In this document: positions 15,269 through 23,759 of the stretch, one piece after another
Position numbering within the stretch: position 1 is the stretch's first letter
Layout: every line of letters starts with the position of its first letter
Assembly (NCBI GenBank): GCA_000681355.2
Contig: JJNX02000017.1
Span: 1-33,893, forward strand
Source: Peptococcaceae bacterium SCADC1_2_3
GTDB lineage: Bacteria; Bacillota; Desulfotomaculia; Desulfotomaculales; Nap2-2B
Length of the DNA: 33,893 nucleotides
Direction: 5' to 3'
Translations under genes and position numbers: made by a program
The notes under the pieces: generated by a model
Database searches by the model: none
The model's input: the letters and a program-made list of their open reading frames with translations, nothing else
What the model was told of the DNA's origin: nothing

Positions 15269-17632
15269 TTATTTTAATTCTACTATAGTTACCCCGGCCC
15301 CGCCTTCCGTAAGCTCACCCAGACGAAAGGCCTTTATTCTAAAGTCATTTTTCAGTTGTTCATGGGTAGCCTGCCTTAAAATGCCCGTACCCTTACCGTG
15401 AATTAATTCTGCCCGGGGCAGTCCGGCTAAAACAGCATCGTCCAAATATTGGTTCAACTGATATAAAGCTTCTTCACGTGAAAGACCGCGTAAATCCAGT
15501 CTTGTCTCAATATGACGGGCCTTTTCAGCCAATAAAGCGGCTACTTGAGTGCCCCCGGCCGGGGCATTAAATTTAACGCCCCGGCGTTTGTTTTCCGGGT
15601 AGCACAGCTCTTGCGACGGCACATTTATCTTAAGTATCCCCACCTGGACCTGTACCATCCCGTCTTCGGCAAGATTTTGGACAAAACCGCTTTGCTTTAA
15701 CCGCGGCAAATAAACTTCTTGTCCCACCGCCACCACCGGTAGAGACGTTAAATTTAACGCTTCTGCACGCCCGGTGGATACCGCCTTTATCTGGAGCTTT
15801 TTTCTAATTTCTTGAATAGCTAGCTCACGTTCCTTATTATTTTTAGCTAATAGTTTAGCCCTTAGTTCTTTAACCGCTTCTTCGGCTTGCCTTTTGGCCT
15901 CCCTCGTTATTGCTTCGGCTTTTTCCCAGGCGTTTTTTAAAATAGTATCTCGCTGCGCGGTTATTTTAGCCAGGCGGTCCCGATATAGCTTTTTTAAGGC
16001 TTTAGCCTGTTGGTATTTTTTTTGGGTCTGGTGAAGGACTTTTTTTGTTTTTTGCTGTTGCTTATTTATAACGTTTAGTAAATCTGACGCTTTAATTTGT
16101 TCGGTGGTTAAAAATTCTTTAGCCCGGGATACTATCTCCTCCGCCAGTCCACATTTCAAAGCCACTTCAAAAGCAAGTGACAACCCCGGCCGCCCCATTA
16201 AAAGATGATAAGTAGGTTTATATGTAACCGAGCTAAATTCTACACAGGCGTTAACCGCCTTTTTATGGGTTAAAGCAAAACTTTTAAGTTCGCCATAATG
16301 AGTAGTGGCAATTGTTTTAGCTCCTTTAGCCTGAAGTTTTTCTAAAACTGCCTGGGCTAAGGCCGCTCCTTCCACCGGATCAGTGCCCATCCCTAATTCG
16401 TCCAACAAAACAAGGCTACCAGAATTAGACCTATTTAAAATTTCTTTTAAATTAAATAAATGGGCTGAAAAAGTGCTTAAGGATTGCTCAATACTTTGTT
16501 CGTCCCCAATATCCGCCAAAACTGTTTCAAAAAGCCCTATCTTTGTCCCTTCTTCGGCCGGGACGTGCAAACCTGCTTGCGCCATAAGAACAGTTAAGCC
16601 AATTGTTTTTAAAGCTACTGTTTTCCCTCCGGCATTGGGCCCGGTAATAATCAAGGTATCATACTCCTGGCCCAATTTAACTGATATGGGAACCGCCTTT
16701 TTTGAGCTAAGTAAAGGGTGACGCCCTTGTTTAATATCCAGGTAATATTCAGGGGTAATTTCCGGCGCAAAAGCATTTATAGTTTGACTGTAAATAGCTT
16801 TAGCCATAATAAAATCCAATTGACCTAAAATTGTCATTGCCTGGTTTAGCTCAGCCTGTCTTTCGGCTACCGCCTGGGTAAGAACATATAAAAGGCGGTT
16901 AATTTCTTTCGCCTCGCGCGCCTGCAGGCGGCGCATTTCATTGCCGGGCTCAATTAGTTCCATTGGTTCAATATAAAGGGTCGCGCCGCTGGCTGATTGA
17001 TTATGAATAATTCCCGGTACCTGATGGCGGCATTCCTGTTTTACCGGAACAACATAACGTTCGTCACGCACAGTAATAATAAGGTCCTGAAAATATTTTA
17101 AATAAGCAGGAGCGCGAAGCATTCTCTCTAACCGTTCTTTTATTTGCTGTTTAACGTTTACCAACTGGCGGCGAATTTTAGCCAGTTCCGGCGATGCCTG
17201 GTCCATTATCTCTCCTGAGGGTGAAAGTACAGCCGTTATTTTCCTCTCCAGGGCCGTAAAGTCACCTAAACTGGTCCCCAGTTGTTCCAACAAAGGATAT
17301 TGTCCCTTACGCTTTACGAAAAATATTTTAATCTGACGGCAGGTGGCAAGTGTTTTCCCTATTAAAAGCAGTTCAGCAGGAGTTAAAGTAACTCCCCGGG
17401 TAGCTTTAACAATTTCTTCTCTAAGGTCAAACCAGCTTTGAAAATCAGCGCCTGGCTCTTTACGCCGCAACTCTTTTCCTTCGGTTGTCTGGGCCTGTTC
17501 CTTCAAAATCGTGGCTAAATCCGGATAGGGACGTAAAGACAACACCTTCTCCCGGCCAAGCTGTGAGGCAACAAAAGAAGCAATTTTCTCTAAAACTTTA
17601 TTATATTCCAGACGAAGTAAGCTGCGCTCCAA
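15269..17632 (-). CDS. mutS2: MutS2 family endonuclease
   Basis: MutS2 proteins bind branched DNA or collided ribosomes rather than mismatches. The 787-residue protein has the MutS core and ABC-type ATPase with Walker A GPNAGGKT, and VLLDELGMGTDPVEGAALA as Walker B and D loop. A coiled region rich in Lys/Gln/Glu (about 515-630) follows, then a C-terminal Smr nuclease domain with LDLRG and the HGKGTG motif. There is no N-terminal mismatch-recognition domain, as expected. The start is TTG at 17632, with AGGAAG 8 nt upstream. It follows nif3 by 30 nt in the pheST-zapA-mutS2 run, a neighbourhood also known in Bacillus. Confidence 0.95.
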   Translation of the reverse strand: MERSLLRLEYNKVLEKIASFVASQLGREKVLSLRPYPDLATILKEQAQTTEGKELRRKEPGADFQSWFDLREEIVKATRGVTLTPAELLLIGKTLATCRQIKIFFVKRKGQYPLLEQLGTSLGDFTALERKITAVLSPSGEIMDQASPELAKIRRQLVNVKQQIKERLERMLRAPAYLKYFQDLIITVRDERYVVPVKQECRHQVPGIIHNQSASGATLYIEPMELIEPGNEMRRLQAREAKEINRLLYVLTQAVAERQAELNQAMTILGQLDFIMAKAIYSQTINAFAPEITPEYYLDIKQGRHPLLSSKKAVPISVKLGQEYDTLIITGPNAGGKTVALKTIGLTVLMAQAGLHVPAEEGTKIGLFETVLADIGDEQSIEQSLSTFSAHLFNLKEILNRSNSGSLVLLDELGMGTDPVEGAALAQAVLEKLQAKGAKTIATTHYGELKSFALTHKKAVNACVEFSSVTYKPTYHLLMGRPGLSLAFEVALKCGLAEEIVSRAKEFLTTEQIKASDLLNVINKQQQKTKKVLHQTQKKYQQAKALKKLYRDRLAKITAQRDTILKNAWEKAEAITREAKRQAEEAVKELRAKLLAKNNKERELAIQEIRKKLQIKAVSTGRAEALNLTSLPVVAVGQEVYLPRLKQSGFVQNLAEDGMVQVQVGILKINVPSQELCYPENKRRGVKFNAPAGGTQVAALLAEKARHIETRLDLRGLSREEALYQLNQYLDDAVLAGLPRAELIHGKGTGILRQATHEQLKNDFRIKAFRLGELTEGGAGVTIVELK

Positions 17633-17662
17633 AAAAGTATCTTCCTTTTGGTTATCCTCTGA

Positions 17663-18616
17663 TTAACTACGTCTATGGCGAAGCAAACCGGCACAAGGGA
17701 TAATTTCTAGCCCTCTTGCCTCGCAAGCATCTAAAATTAAGTTCATACCTAGGGAATCGCTGGCTATATGACCGGCACAAATAACGTTAACGTGGCTTTT
17801 TTCGGCTTTTTCCCGGTGTTTTTCGTTAATATGCATAACCAGCAAGGTTCCTACTCCTGCCTCGGCTAACTTGGCGTAAATGTCTTCTGAGCCGCTGGTG
17901 CCGCCGGTCATATCCACCATTATCTTGCCGGCCCGCCGCTCATTGGCCCCTATAATAATAGTCGGGCCGGCGTTGTTTTTTGCGGCCGCCGCATATTCAG
18001 GAATTTCCTTTAAGATTTTAATAATATCTTTTAAAGTTTCCGGTTTTTTTTCGTCCATTATGCTTTGCAAATATTTAACAACATGATTATCGGCCGGCGT
18101 GTGAACACATAAAAAAGCCAGACCTAAAATTTTAGCCGCATCTACGGCGCGGTTATGATTAAGGGGTAGTAAATTCCGTTTGACCTCGCTAATTCGGGAA
18201 GACATTAGATTTTCGGCCACATTAATCGGCACGCCAAAGCGAGCCAAAACATCTTCTTGCAGGTGCATAACCTGGTAAAGAGCCGCCATTGCTTTACCCT
18301 CAGGATGATGGGAAATAATAAGTTCTACCGGACGTCCCCTTTCCGCCAGGCGGTCGGCTAAAAGAACCTCACCTATCTCCATGTCAATACCTACCAAAGC
18401 TCGCCTTACTTCTAAATCAGTTTCCCCGGCTAGAATTCTGGTATCATCATAAGGGTTAGTCAATCGTTCTAAATCATAATCATGCTTTTCTTCCGGTTTC
18501 AATTCTTCATATTTTTGTTTTTCCTGGATTAAAATTTTTTGAATGGCGTCCTTTCCCCGCGGGTCATTTTCTATACCTCTTTCAACGGCTAACTTAAAAA
18601 CTTCACCTAACTTCAC
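17663..18616 (-). CDS. NIF3-like dinuclear metal centre protein
   Basis: The protein resembles the NIF3/DUF34 family, which forms ring-shaped oligomers with a two-metal site; its enzymatic role is not settled. Supporting motifs are IISHHPEG (the metal-binding His pair), the [13 protein letters not shown] segment and the C-terminal [15 protein letters not shown]. The variant sequence differs from the compact YqfO/YbgI type and belongs to a clostridial NGG1p-interacting-factor group. GTG 18616 is preferred, because AGGGG lies 8 nt before it; an in-frame GTG at 18625 has no SD. The start overlaps the end of the glycosylase gene by 14 nt, so the two are probably coupled. Confidence 0.7.
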   Translation of the reverse strand: MKLGEVFKLAVERGIENDPRGKDAIQKILIQEKQKYEELKPEEKHDYDLERLTNPYDDTRILAGETDLEVRRALVGIDMEIGEVLLADRLAERGRPVELIISHHPEGKAMAALYQVMHLQEDVLARFGVPINVAENLMSSRISEVKRNLLPLNHNRAVDAAKILGLAFLCVHTPADNHVVKYLQSIMDEKKPETLKDIIKILKEIPEYAAAAKNNAGPTIIIGANERRAGKIMVDMTGGTSGSEDIYAKLAEAGVGTLLVMHINEKHREKAEKSHVNVICAGHIASDSLGMNLILDACEARGLEIIPCAGLLRHRRS

Positions 18617-19253
18617 TGTTTTCACCCCTAAATTTAGTTTTTATTTTTTTAGAAACATAAGGAGAATCAGCCGCGTAAAAACGCAACGGTAGCTCCTGGC
18701 CGGCCTTTATCCCAATCCTGTTAGTGGTAACTATTTTTTCCGAAGGCACATTTTCCGCCGCCCAAATAACCAGCGGCCCTTTATTGGTTAAATCAAACCC
18801 ATTACAAGCCTTGGTAATACCCATTGCCTGAACCAAACGGGCAGGACCACGGCACAAATTTACCTTCGGGGCAGGCTGGAAGCCTACCCTACGGGGCAGG
18901 TTAGAAGCTTGCCTGTCTTTCGGCAAACTTATTGGTTCAAGGGCCCGAATTAAAACTGCTTCCCCAACCCCTTCTTCGCGCGTTACCACGTTAAAACAAT
19001 AATGCATCCCGTAGATAAAGTAAATATAAGCATGCCCTGGTGGACCAAACATGACGCGATTTCTTTTGGTCAGGCCGCGCGCCGCGTGACATGCCGGATC
19101 ATTTTGCAGATAAGCTTCCGTTTCCACAATCCGACCTATGGCTGTACCCTCCGGTAAATAATGCACTAAAAACTTACCCAAAAGTTCCCGGGCCACCATT
19201 ACTGTATCCCGGGCATAAAAGACCCGGGACAAAACTCTGGGAGTTACCAACAA
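18603..19253 (-). CDS. 3-methyladenine DNA glycosylase (AAG/MPG family)
   Basis: This base-excision repair enzyme removes alkylated purines. The 216-residue protein has the AAG pattern: [19 protein letters not shown], the catalytic motif [39 protein letters not shown] and a C-terminal [16 protein letters not shown]. Between RALEP and the [11 protein letters not shown] segment, where the family has a variable loop, about 19 residues (near [19 protein letters not shown]) are encoded by a dispersed DNA repeat (18870-18914). The frame stays open, so the protein is probably still made, with an altered loop. The start is TTG 19253, fitting the family N terminus; the AAGG upstream is unusually close. 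Confidence 0.88.
   Translation of the reverse strand: MLVTPRVLSRVFYARDTVMVARELLGKFLVHYLPEGTAIGRIVETEAYLQNDPACHAARGLTKRNRVMFGPPGHAYIYFIYGMHYCFNVVTREEGVGEAVLIRALEPISLPKDRQASNLPRRVGFQPAPKVNLCRGPARLVQAMGITKACNGFDLTNKGPLVIWAAENVPSEKIVTTNRIGIKAGQELPLRFYAADSPYVSKKIKTKFRGENSEVR
18870..18914. repeat. Repeat inserted in the glycosylase reading frame
   Basis: A 27-bp sequence at 18870-18896 (GGCAGGCTGGAAGCC, then TACCCTACGGGG) matches the reverse complement of 19629-19655 at 26 of 27 positions. A diverged second unit, GGCAGGTTAGAAGCTTGCCT, overlaps it at 18895-18914. The whole insert is translated within the glycosylase. Confidence 0.85.
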
Positions 19254-19284
19254 TTACCTTCTTTTCGTAAATTAATTTTCAGAC

Positions 19285-19617
19285 CTACCAAACTATTTTG
19301 TTGTCAGGTAACCTGATTAAATCTGAGGAATTTTCCTTTTTTAGTTCTTTTAACTTAACCAGTTGGTCGTATTTTTTTTGTAATTTCATTAATTCATCAG
19401 CAATATTAAAAGCCGCTAATAAAGAGACCCCTTCCTTTCCCAAACGCGAGTTATGGGCAGCCACCTGGCGAACCTTTTCATCTACGTAATGAGCCAACGT
19501 TTGCATATATTCAATTGATTCGGGGCCTTTTAAGATATAACTTTCACCAAAAATTTCTACTTTGACCCGGTTATCTTTCTTTTCCAGCTCATCCACGGGT
19601 TTGCGCATTATATTCAT
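19285..19617 (-). CDS. zapA: Cell division protein ZapA
   Basis: ZapA binds and bundles FtsZ filaments at the division ring. The 110-residue protein matches the family: RVKVEIFGESYILKG (N-terminal strands), YMQTLAHYVDEKVRQVA, then a long helix with LLAAFNIADELMKLQKKYDQL that forms the dimer/tetramer coiled coil. It starts at ATG 19617, 2 nt past the pheT stop. A G-run (complement of 19627-19632) 9 nt upstream is the likely SD and belongs to the repeat at the pheT end. Linkage of zapA to pheST and mutS2 is conserved with Bacillus. Confidence 0.9.
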   Translation of the reverse strand: MNIMRKPVDELEKKDNRVKVEIFGESYILKGPESIEYMQTLAHYVDEKVRQVAAHNSRLGKEGVSLLAAFNIADELMKLQKKYDQLVKLKELKKENSSDLIRLPDNKIVW

Positions 19618-19619
19618 CG

Positions 19620-22097
19620 TTATGTACCCCCCGTAGGGTAGGCTTCTAGCCTGCCTTTACGTAGTTCGGCTCCTAATTTTTCCTTTAATGCCGCCGCAAT
19701 GACTTCCACGTTAACCGCTATTTCATTATCAGTCAAGGTCCGGTCATCAGCTTGAAAATTAAGCGTAAAGGCTAAGCTACGGTAGCCTCTTTTAATTTGT
19801 TCCCCCTGATAAACATCAAAAAGACGGAAGTTGCGTAAGAGATTCCCCCCGGTTTTTTTAATCAGGCAATAAACCTCTTCTGCCGGAATATCTTTAGGTA
19901 ACATAACCGCTATATCCCGGTTTATACCTGGAAAATGCGGCAAGGGGGCATAATTTTTGTTTTTTCCGGGCAAGGAAATTAATTTGGTTAAATCCACGGA
20001 AAAAGCAACTACCGGAACCGGTAAATCATAATTTTCCAGCACATCGGGGTGCAGTTCTCCTATTAATCCCACTTGATTTCCGTTAACCATGACTTGGGCA
20101 GTCCGTCCGGGGTGAAAGCCGGGTTCTTTAAGGGAGGGCACAAAGGATATTTTGACTAAACCAAGCGCCGCAAACAAGGTTTCCAACACCCCTTTGAAAT
20201 AATAAAAATCTATGGCTATTGCCGGTTGGTGCCAACTATTTAAAGTTTGACCGGTGCCTGCTGCGGCCAGCATTATCCTTTCTTCAGGCAAAGATTGTTT
20301 TGAGTCAGGATAAAACACCCGTCCAATTTCAAAAATAGCCCCGTTAGTTACCCGCCGGTTAAAATTACGCTGGATTACTTCCGCCAGGCCTGGTAACAAA
20401 GTTGTACGCAGGGCAACCTGTTCTTTGTGAAGCGGGTTTTGTAATTTTATAGTATTTCGGTAAGGGCTCTCCGGGGGTAAATCGAACAGGTCAAAAACTG
20501 AGGGGTTGATAAAGCTAAAGGTAACTACTTCATTTAGTCCGCAGCTTATTAAAAATTCTTTAATTTTGGCGTGCATTTCTTGCTCGCCTACGCGCCTTCC
20601 CCTTGTCGTTGTACCAAACGGTAAGCTGGCGGGAATTTGATTATAACCATAAAGCCGGGCTATTTCCTCCACTAAATCAATCTCCCGTTCAATATCAGGC
20701 CGGTAACCAGGAGCTTTTACTATTAAACAAGAAGCTTGTCCGGATGGCTCGCTTCGTGAGCGTTGGACCTGAAAATTTAACCGGGATAAAATATCTTCTA
20801 CTTCTTCTTCCGGTATTTTTACCCCTAATAAAAAATTTACTCTTTCTGTTTTTAATAATATTGTTCTGGGGGTAAAAGGTTTAGGGTACTGGTCAATAAT
20901 TCCGGCTACTACTTCGCCGGCCTGAATATGCTGGAGGATTTGCGCGGCCCGGTGGGCAGAGAGCGCACACCCTTCTATATTAACCCCTTTTTCAAAACGG
21001 TTAGATGACTCAGAACGCAGGTTTAAAATTTGTGACGTCCGGCGAATTGTTTGGGGATGAAAACAAGCCGCTTCCAGTAAAACAGTGGTAGTTTCAGAAT
21101 TAACTTCTGTATTAAGACCCCCCATTACCCCGGCCAACGCCACCGGTTCTTTAGCGTCAGCAATAACCAACCTACCGGGGTTTAAAGCCCGGGTTACCCC
21201 GTCTAAAGAAACTAATTCTTCTCCTTCCTTAGCCTTTCTAACCACAATTTTACCTTCTTTTAAGCAGGCATAATCAAAAGCATGTAGGGGTTGGCCCAGT
21301 TCTAACATTACGTAGTTAGTAAGGTCTACAATATTGTTAATTGGACGCACTCCCCCGGCCCGCAGACGGTTTTGCAACCATAAAGGGGAGGAAGCAACTC
21401 TAACCTGTTTAAATATTCTAGCTACGTAACGGGAACACAACGCAACGTCCTCTATTTCAATCTGGACGTATTCTTTAATTTCGTTTGGCTGGGGATTTAC
21501 TTCCGGTATTTGTATCCGTAAGGACTGCTTAAATATAGCGGCTACTTCCCGGGCCACGCCTAACATGGAAAGACAATCACCCCGGTTAGGGGTTACCTCT
21601 AATTCTAAAATAACATCGTCCAAGCCAAGCAAAGTTTTAACATCCTGCCCGGACGGTGTATCAGAAGGAAAAACTAAAATGCCGTGCGCTTGATCGGCCG
21701 GAATAATATCCGTAGTTAAACCCAGCTCACTCCCGGAACAAAGCATCCCCTGGGACACTACCCCTCTAAATTTAGCTGGCTTAATTACCATTCCCCCGGC
21801 CAACCTGGCCCCCTCAAGCGCCACTGAAACAACCTGGCCTTCTTTTACGTTAGGAGCACCGGTAACAATTTGCCCCAGCGTTTCCTGACCGGTATCAACC
21901 AGACAAACCACTAATTTATCCGCCTTAGGGTGAACATTTATTTTTTGAATTTTACCGGTGACAACCTTTTCAATTTCCTTTCCCAAATAATGTATTCCCA
22001 CTACGGATAAACCGGTCAAAGTTAATTTTTCGGCCAATTCTTCCGGTCCCACAGGAATATCTACGTACTCTTTCAGCCATTGCCAGGAAACACGCAC
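19620..22097 (-). CDS. pheT: Phenylalanyl-tRNA synthetase beta chain
   Basis: This is the large subunit of the alpha2-beta2 enzyme; it binds and edits mischarged tRNA-Phe. The 825-residue protein has an N-terminal tRNA-binding EMAP-like domain (about 40-150), the B3/B4 editing domain (near 210-380, with ARIFKQVRVASSPLWLQNRL and VDLTNYVMLELGQPLHAFD), B5, the catalytic-like core with IEREIDLVEEIARLYGY, and a C-terminal FDX-ACB anticodon domain (LPHFPGINRDIAVMLPKDI). The GTG start at 22097 has only a distant SD-like G-run. The last dozen residues ([13 protein letters not shown]) are encoded by the dispersed repeat at 19629-19655, so the native C terminus probably ended near GAELR. Confidence 0.95.
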   Translation of the reverse strand: MRVSWQWLKEYVDIPVGPEELAEKLTLTGLSVVGIHYLGKEIEKVVTGKIQKINVHPKADKLVVCLVDTGQETLGQIVTGAPNVKEGQVVSVALEGARLAGGMVIKPAKFRGVVSQGMLCSGSELGLTTDIIPADQAHGILVFPSDTPSGQDVKTLLGLDDVILELEVTPNRGDCLSMLGVAREVAAIFKQSLRIQIPEVNPQPNEIKEYVQIEIEDVALCSRYVARIFKQVRVASSPLWLQNRLRAGGVRPINNIVDLTNYVMLELGQPLHAFDYACLKEGKIVVRKAKEGEELVSLDGVTRALNPGRLVIADAKEPVALAGVMGGLNTEVNSETTTVLLEAACFHPQTIRRTSQILNLRSESSNRFEKGVNIEGCALSAHRAAQILQHIQAGEVVAGIIDQYPKPFTPRTILLKTERVNFLLGVKIPEEEVEDILSRLNFQVQRSRSEPSGQASCLIVKAPGYRPDIEREIDLVEEIARLYGYNQIPASLPFGTTTRGRRVGEQEMHAKIKEFLISCGLNEVVTFSFINPSVFDLFDLPPESPYRNTIKLQNPLHKEQVALRTTLLPGLAEVIQRNFNRRVTNGAIFEIGRVFYPDSKQSLPEERIMLAAAGTGQTLNSWHQPAIAIDFYYFKGVLETLFAALGLVKISFVPSLKEPGFHPGRTAQVMVNGNQVGLIGELHPDVLENYDLPVPVVAFSVDLTKLISLPGKNKNYAPLPHFPGINRDIAVMLPKDIPAEEVYCLIKKTGGNLLRNFRLFDVYQGEQIKRGYRSLAFTLNFQADDRTLTDNEIAVNVEVIAAALKEKLGAELRKGRLEAYPTGGT
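19629..19655. repeat. Dispersed 27-bp repeat at the pheT 3' end
   Basis: This is the second copy of the repeat found inside the glycosylase gene, in opposite orientation and read in a different frame. It encodes the PheT tail and ends in the G-run that serves as likely SD for zapA. Confidence 0.85.
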
Positions 22098-22144
22098 TTG
22101 TTAAAGATAATCCCCCTTCTTAGATTTATTTTTTTCTTGTACTA

Positions 22145-22163
22145 TTGTGCCTTTGTGCCTACC
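22145..22163. repeat. Dispersed palindromic element fragment F
   Basis: The string TTGTGCCTTTGTGCCTACC in the 81-nt pheS-pheT spacer matches the right outer arm of copies A-C. Only this fragment is present, so it may be a relic. Confidence 0.5.
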
Positions 22164-22178
22164 TTATATTTATATTTA

Positions 22179-23201
22179 TCAAAATTGGGTTAAAAAACGT
22201 AAATCATTTTCAAAAAGCAAGCGCATATCATCTATACCATACTTTAGCATGGCAATGCGCTCTACCCCTAAGCCAAAAGCAAAACCAGTCACCTCTTCCG
22301 GGTTGTAACCAGACATTTCTAAAACTCGCGGGTGGACCATCCCACAACCCAAAATCTCCAACCAACCAGTTTGCGAACACACCCGGCACCCCTGGCCAAC
22401 GCACATAACACAGGAAATATCCACTTCCGCACTTGGCTCGGTAAAAGGAAAGAAGCTGGGTCTAAAACGCGTTCGAATACCGGCGCCAAACATCTCGGCG
22501 GCAAATACCTGCAAAGTGCCTTTTAAATCAGCAAAGGTAATCTGCCGATCAATGGCTAATCCTTCCACCTGGTGGAACATAGGGGTGTGAGTGGCATCGT
22601 CATCCCGCCGGTATGCTTTGCCGGGGGCAATTATTTTAACGGGTATGTTTGGTGCCGTAACCTCCATGGTACGCACCTGTACGGGTGAAGTATGGGTGCG
22701 CAATAAAACGTTAGGGGTAATAAAAAAAGTATCCTGTAATTCCCGGGCCGGATGTTCGGGAGGAATATTTAAAGCCTCAAAGTTATAATAATCAAGTTCA
22801 ACTTCGGGGCCTTCGGCGATAGAAAAACCAAGGCCTAAAAAAATGTTCTCAATCTGGTAAAGTATGGTGGTTACGGGGTGAAGGTGACCAAGGTAAAAAG
22901 CATTTCCTGGTAAAGTAACGTCAATTTTTTCGGCCGCTAAACGCTCTTGTATTTCTTTATTTTTAAAGACATTTGTTTGTTTTTCTAAAACTTCCTCAAT
23001 TTCTTCCCGAATTTTATTGGCTAACCGGCCGTAGCTCCGCCGCTCATTTTCCGCCAGCGCTCCCATGCCCCGTAAAATACGGGTTAATTCACCCTTTTTA
23101 CCCAGGTAATTAATTTTTACTTTATTTATTTCTTCTAAATCTTGAGCATTAGCTATAGCCTGCTGCGCTGCCTTTAGCATAAGACGCAGCTTTTCTTCCA
23201 C
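22179..23201 (-). CDS. pheS: Phenylalanyl-tRNA synthetase alpha chain
   Basis: This is the catalytic subunit of PheRS and forms Phe-AMP. The 340-residue class II protein shows an N-terminal coiled coil (about 1-85), motif 1 around HPVTTILYQIENIFLGLGF, motif 2 with FHQVEGLAIDR, and motif 3 GFAFGLGVERIAMLKYGID. The GPEVELDYYNFEALNIP and LLRTHTSPVQVR regions are diagnostic. The start is GTG 23201, with AGGAGG 11 nt upstream. It is preceded by a 30-codon ORF (YqzL-like) after a strong promoter, with no T-box in between. Confidence 0.97.
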   Translation of the reverse strand: MEEKLRLMLKAAQQAIANAQDLEEINKVKINYLGKKGELTRILRGMGALAENERRSYGRLANKIREEIEEVLEKQTNVFKNKEIQERLAAEKIDVTLPGNAFYLGHLHPVTTILYQIENIFLGLGFSIAEGPEVELDYYNFEALNIPPEHPARELQDTFFITPNVLLRTHTSPVQVRTMEVTAPNIPVKIIAPGKAYRRDDDATHTPMFHQVEGLAIDRQITFADLKGTLQVFAAEMFGAGIRTRFRPSFFPFTEPSAEVDISCVMCVGQGCRVCSQTGWLEILGCGMVHPRVLEMSGYNPEEVTGFAFGLGVERIAMLKYGIDDMRLLFENDLRFLTQF

Positions 23202-23260
23202 TTTTTTAAATACCTCCTCTTTTGAATAATAAACTTATTTATTAAAATTATTTATTTAGT

Positions 23261-23353
23261 TTAATGCAAAACAAACTTACGGTAAAATATATAGGCCCAA
23301 AGAGAGCCGGTAGCTTCAAACAGCCTCCAAAAAAATTCAGCGGTTAACGACAT
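23261..23353 (-). CDS. YqzL-like small protein
   Basis: A 30-codon ORF sits between the pheST promoter and pheS. Its product, with FFWRLFEATGSLWAYIFYRK at its core, fits the pattern F-W-K-x-F-x-x-T-G-x(4)-Y-x-x-Y-K of the short YqzL family, whose function is unknown; usual members are about 45 residues, so this one is short. GGAAGGG lies about 10 nt before the ATG. Nine of 30 residues are aromatic, including five Phe, all TTT, so the alternative is a regulatory leader peptide for pheST. No GC-rich terminator separates it from pheS, which argues against classical attenuation. Confidence 0.6.
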   Translation of the reverse strand: MSLTAEFFWRLFEATGSLWAYIFYRKFVLH

Positions 23354-23396
23354 TTATCCACAACCCTTCCTGACTTTTTGGGGACTTACTCGCCTA

Positions 23397-23425
23397 ATTA
23401 TACCACACGCTATTTTTAAAAACAA
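23397..23425 (-). promoter_or_regulatory. Promoter of the yqzL-pheST-zapA-mutS2 run
   Basis: On the minus strand, TTGTTT (complement of 23420-23425) and TATAAT (complement of 23397-23402) are exactly 17 nt apart, with an extended TGG before the -10. It is the only strong promoter found on this strand ahead of the eight-gene run. Confidence 0.7.
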
Positions 23426-23458
23426 CAAAACCTGGCCTAATGTTTAGATAAGCGCTGA

Positions 23459-23699
23459 TAACTATTCAGGTAGGCACAGAGTTCCAAAGGCACAGAGTTC
23501 CAAAGGGAAATAAAAACAGGTTGTTTAGGCTATAGGCTGTAGGCTGTTAGTCGCGCATAATTTTCTCCTACAGCCTAACTGCCTACAGGCTATCCACCTG
23601 AATAGAACGAATGCTTAGCAGTTTAATCAGAAAGTTAAGCAGCAAATAGGCAAAAAAACTTTGTACCTCTGTGCCTTTGTGCCTTTGACCCTAAGTAGT
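23459..23699. repeat. Dispersed nested palindromic element, copy B (near full)
   Basis: The copy starts TAACTATTCAGG and ends CCTAAGTAGT, losing the last bases of the terminus. It matches copy A through the inner GGCTATAGGCTG, CGCGCATAATTTTCTCC and CTACAGCCTAACTGCC parts, with one more AGGCTGT heptamer and a changed outer arm (CACAGAGTTCCAAAGG). It fills most of the 406-nt gap between yqzL and cbiQ. GGGCCCACGGAGGGCCC follows directly at 23703-23719. Confidence 0.85.
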
Positions 23700-23759
23700 C
23701 CGGGCCCACGGAGGGCCCACTTATAACTTGTAGGAAGAAAGAGCAAATTAAAATTATAA

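Noticed and set aside
16383-16721. Plus-strand ORF within mutS2
   Set aside because: It mirrors the conserved ATPase region on the other strand; a shadow of codon usage.
18617-18625. GTG 18625 as start of the NIF3-like gene
   Set aside because: There is no SD upstream; GTG 18616 has AGGGG at 8 nt.
20603-20875. Plus-strand ORF within pheT
   Set aside because: It is antisense to a well-conserved pheT region and has no SD or family resemblance.
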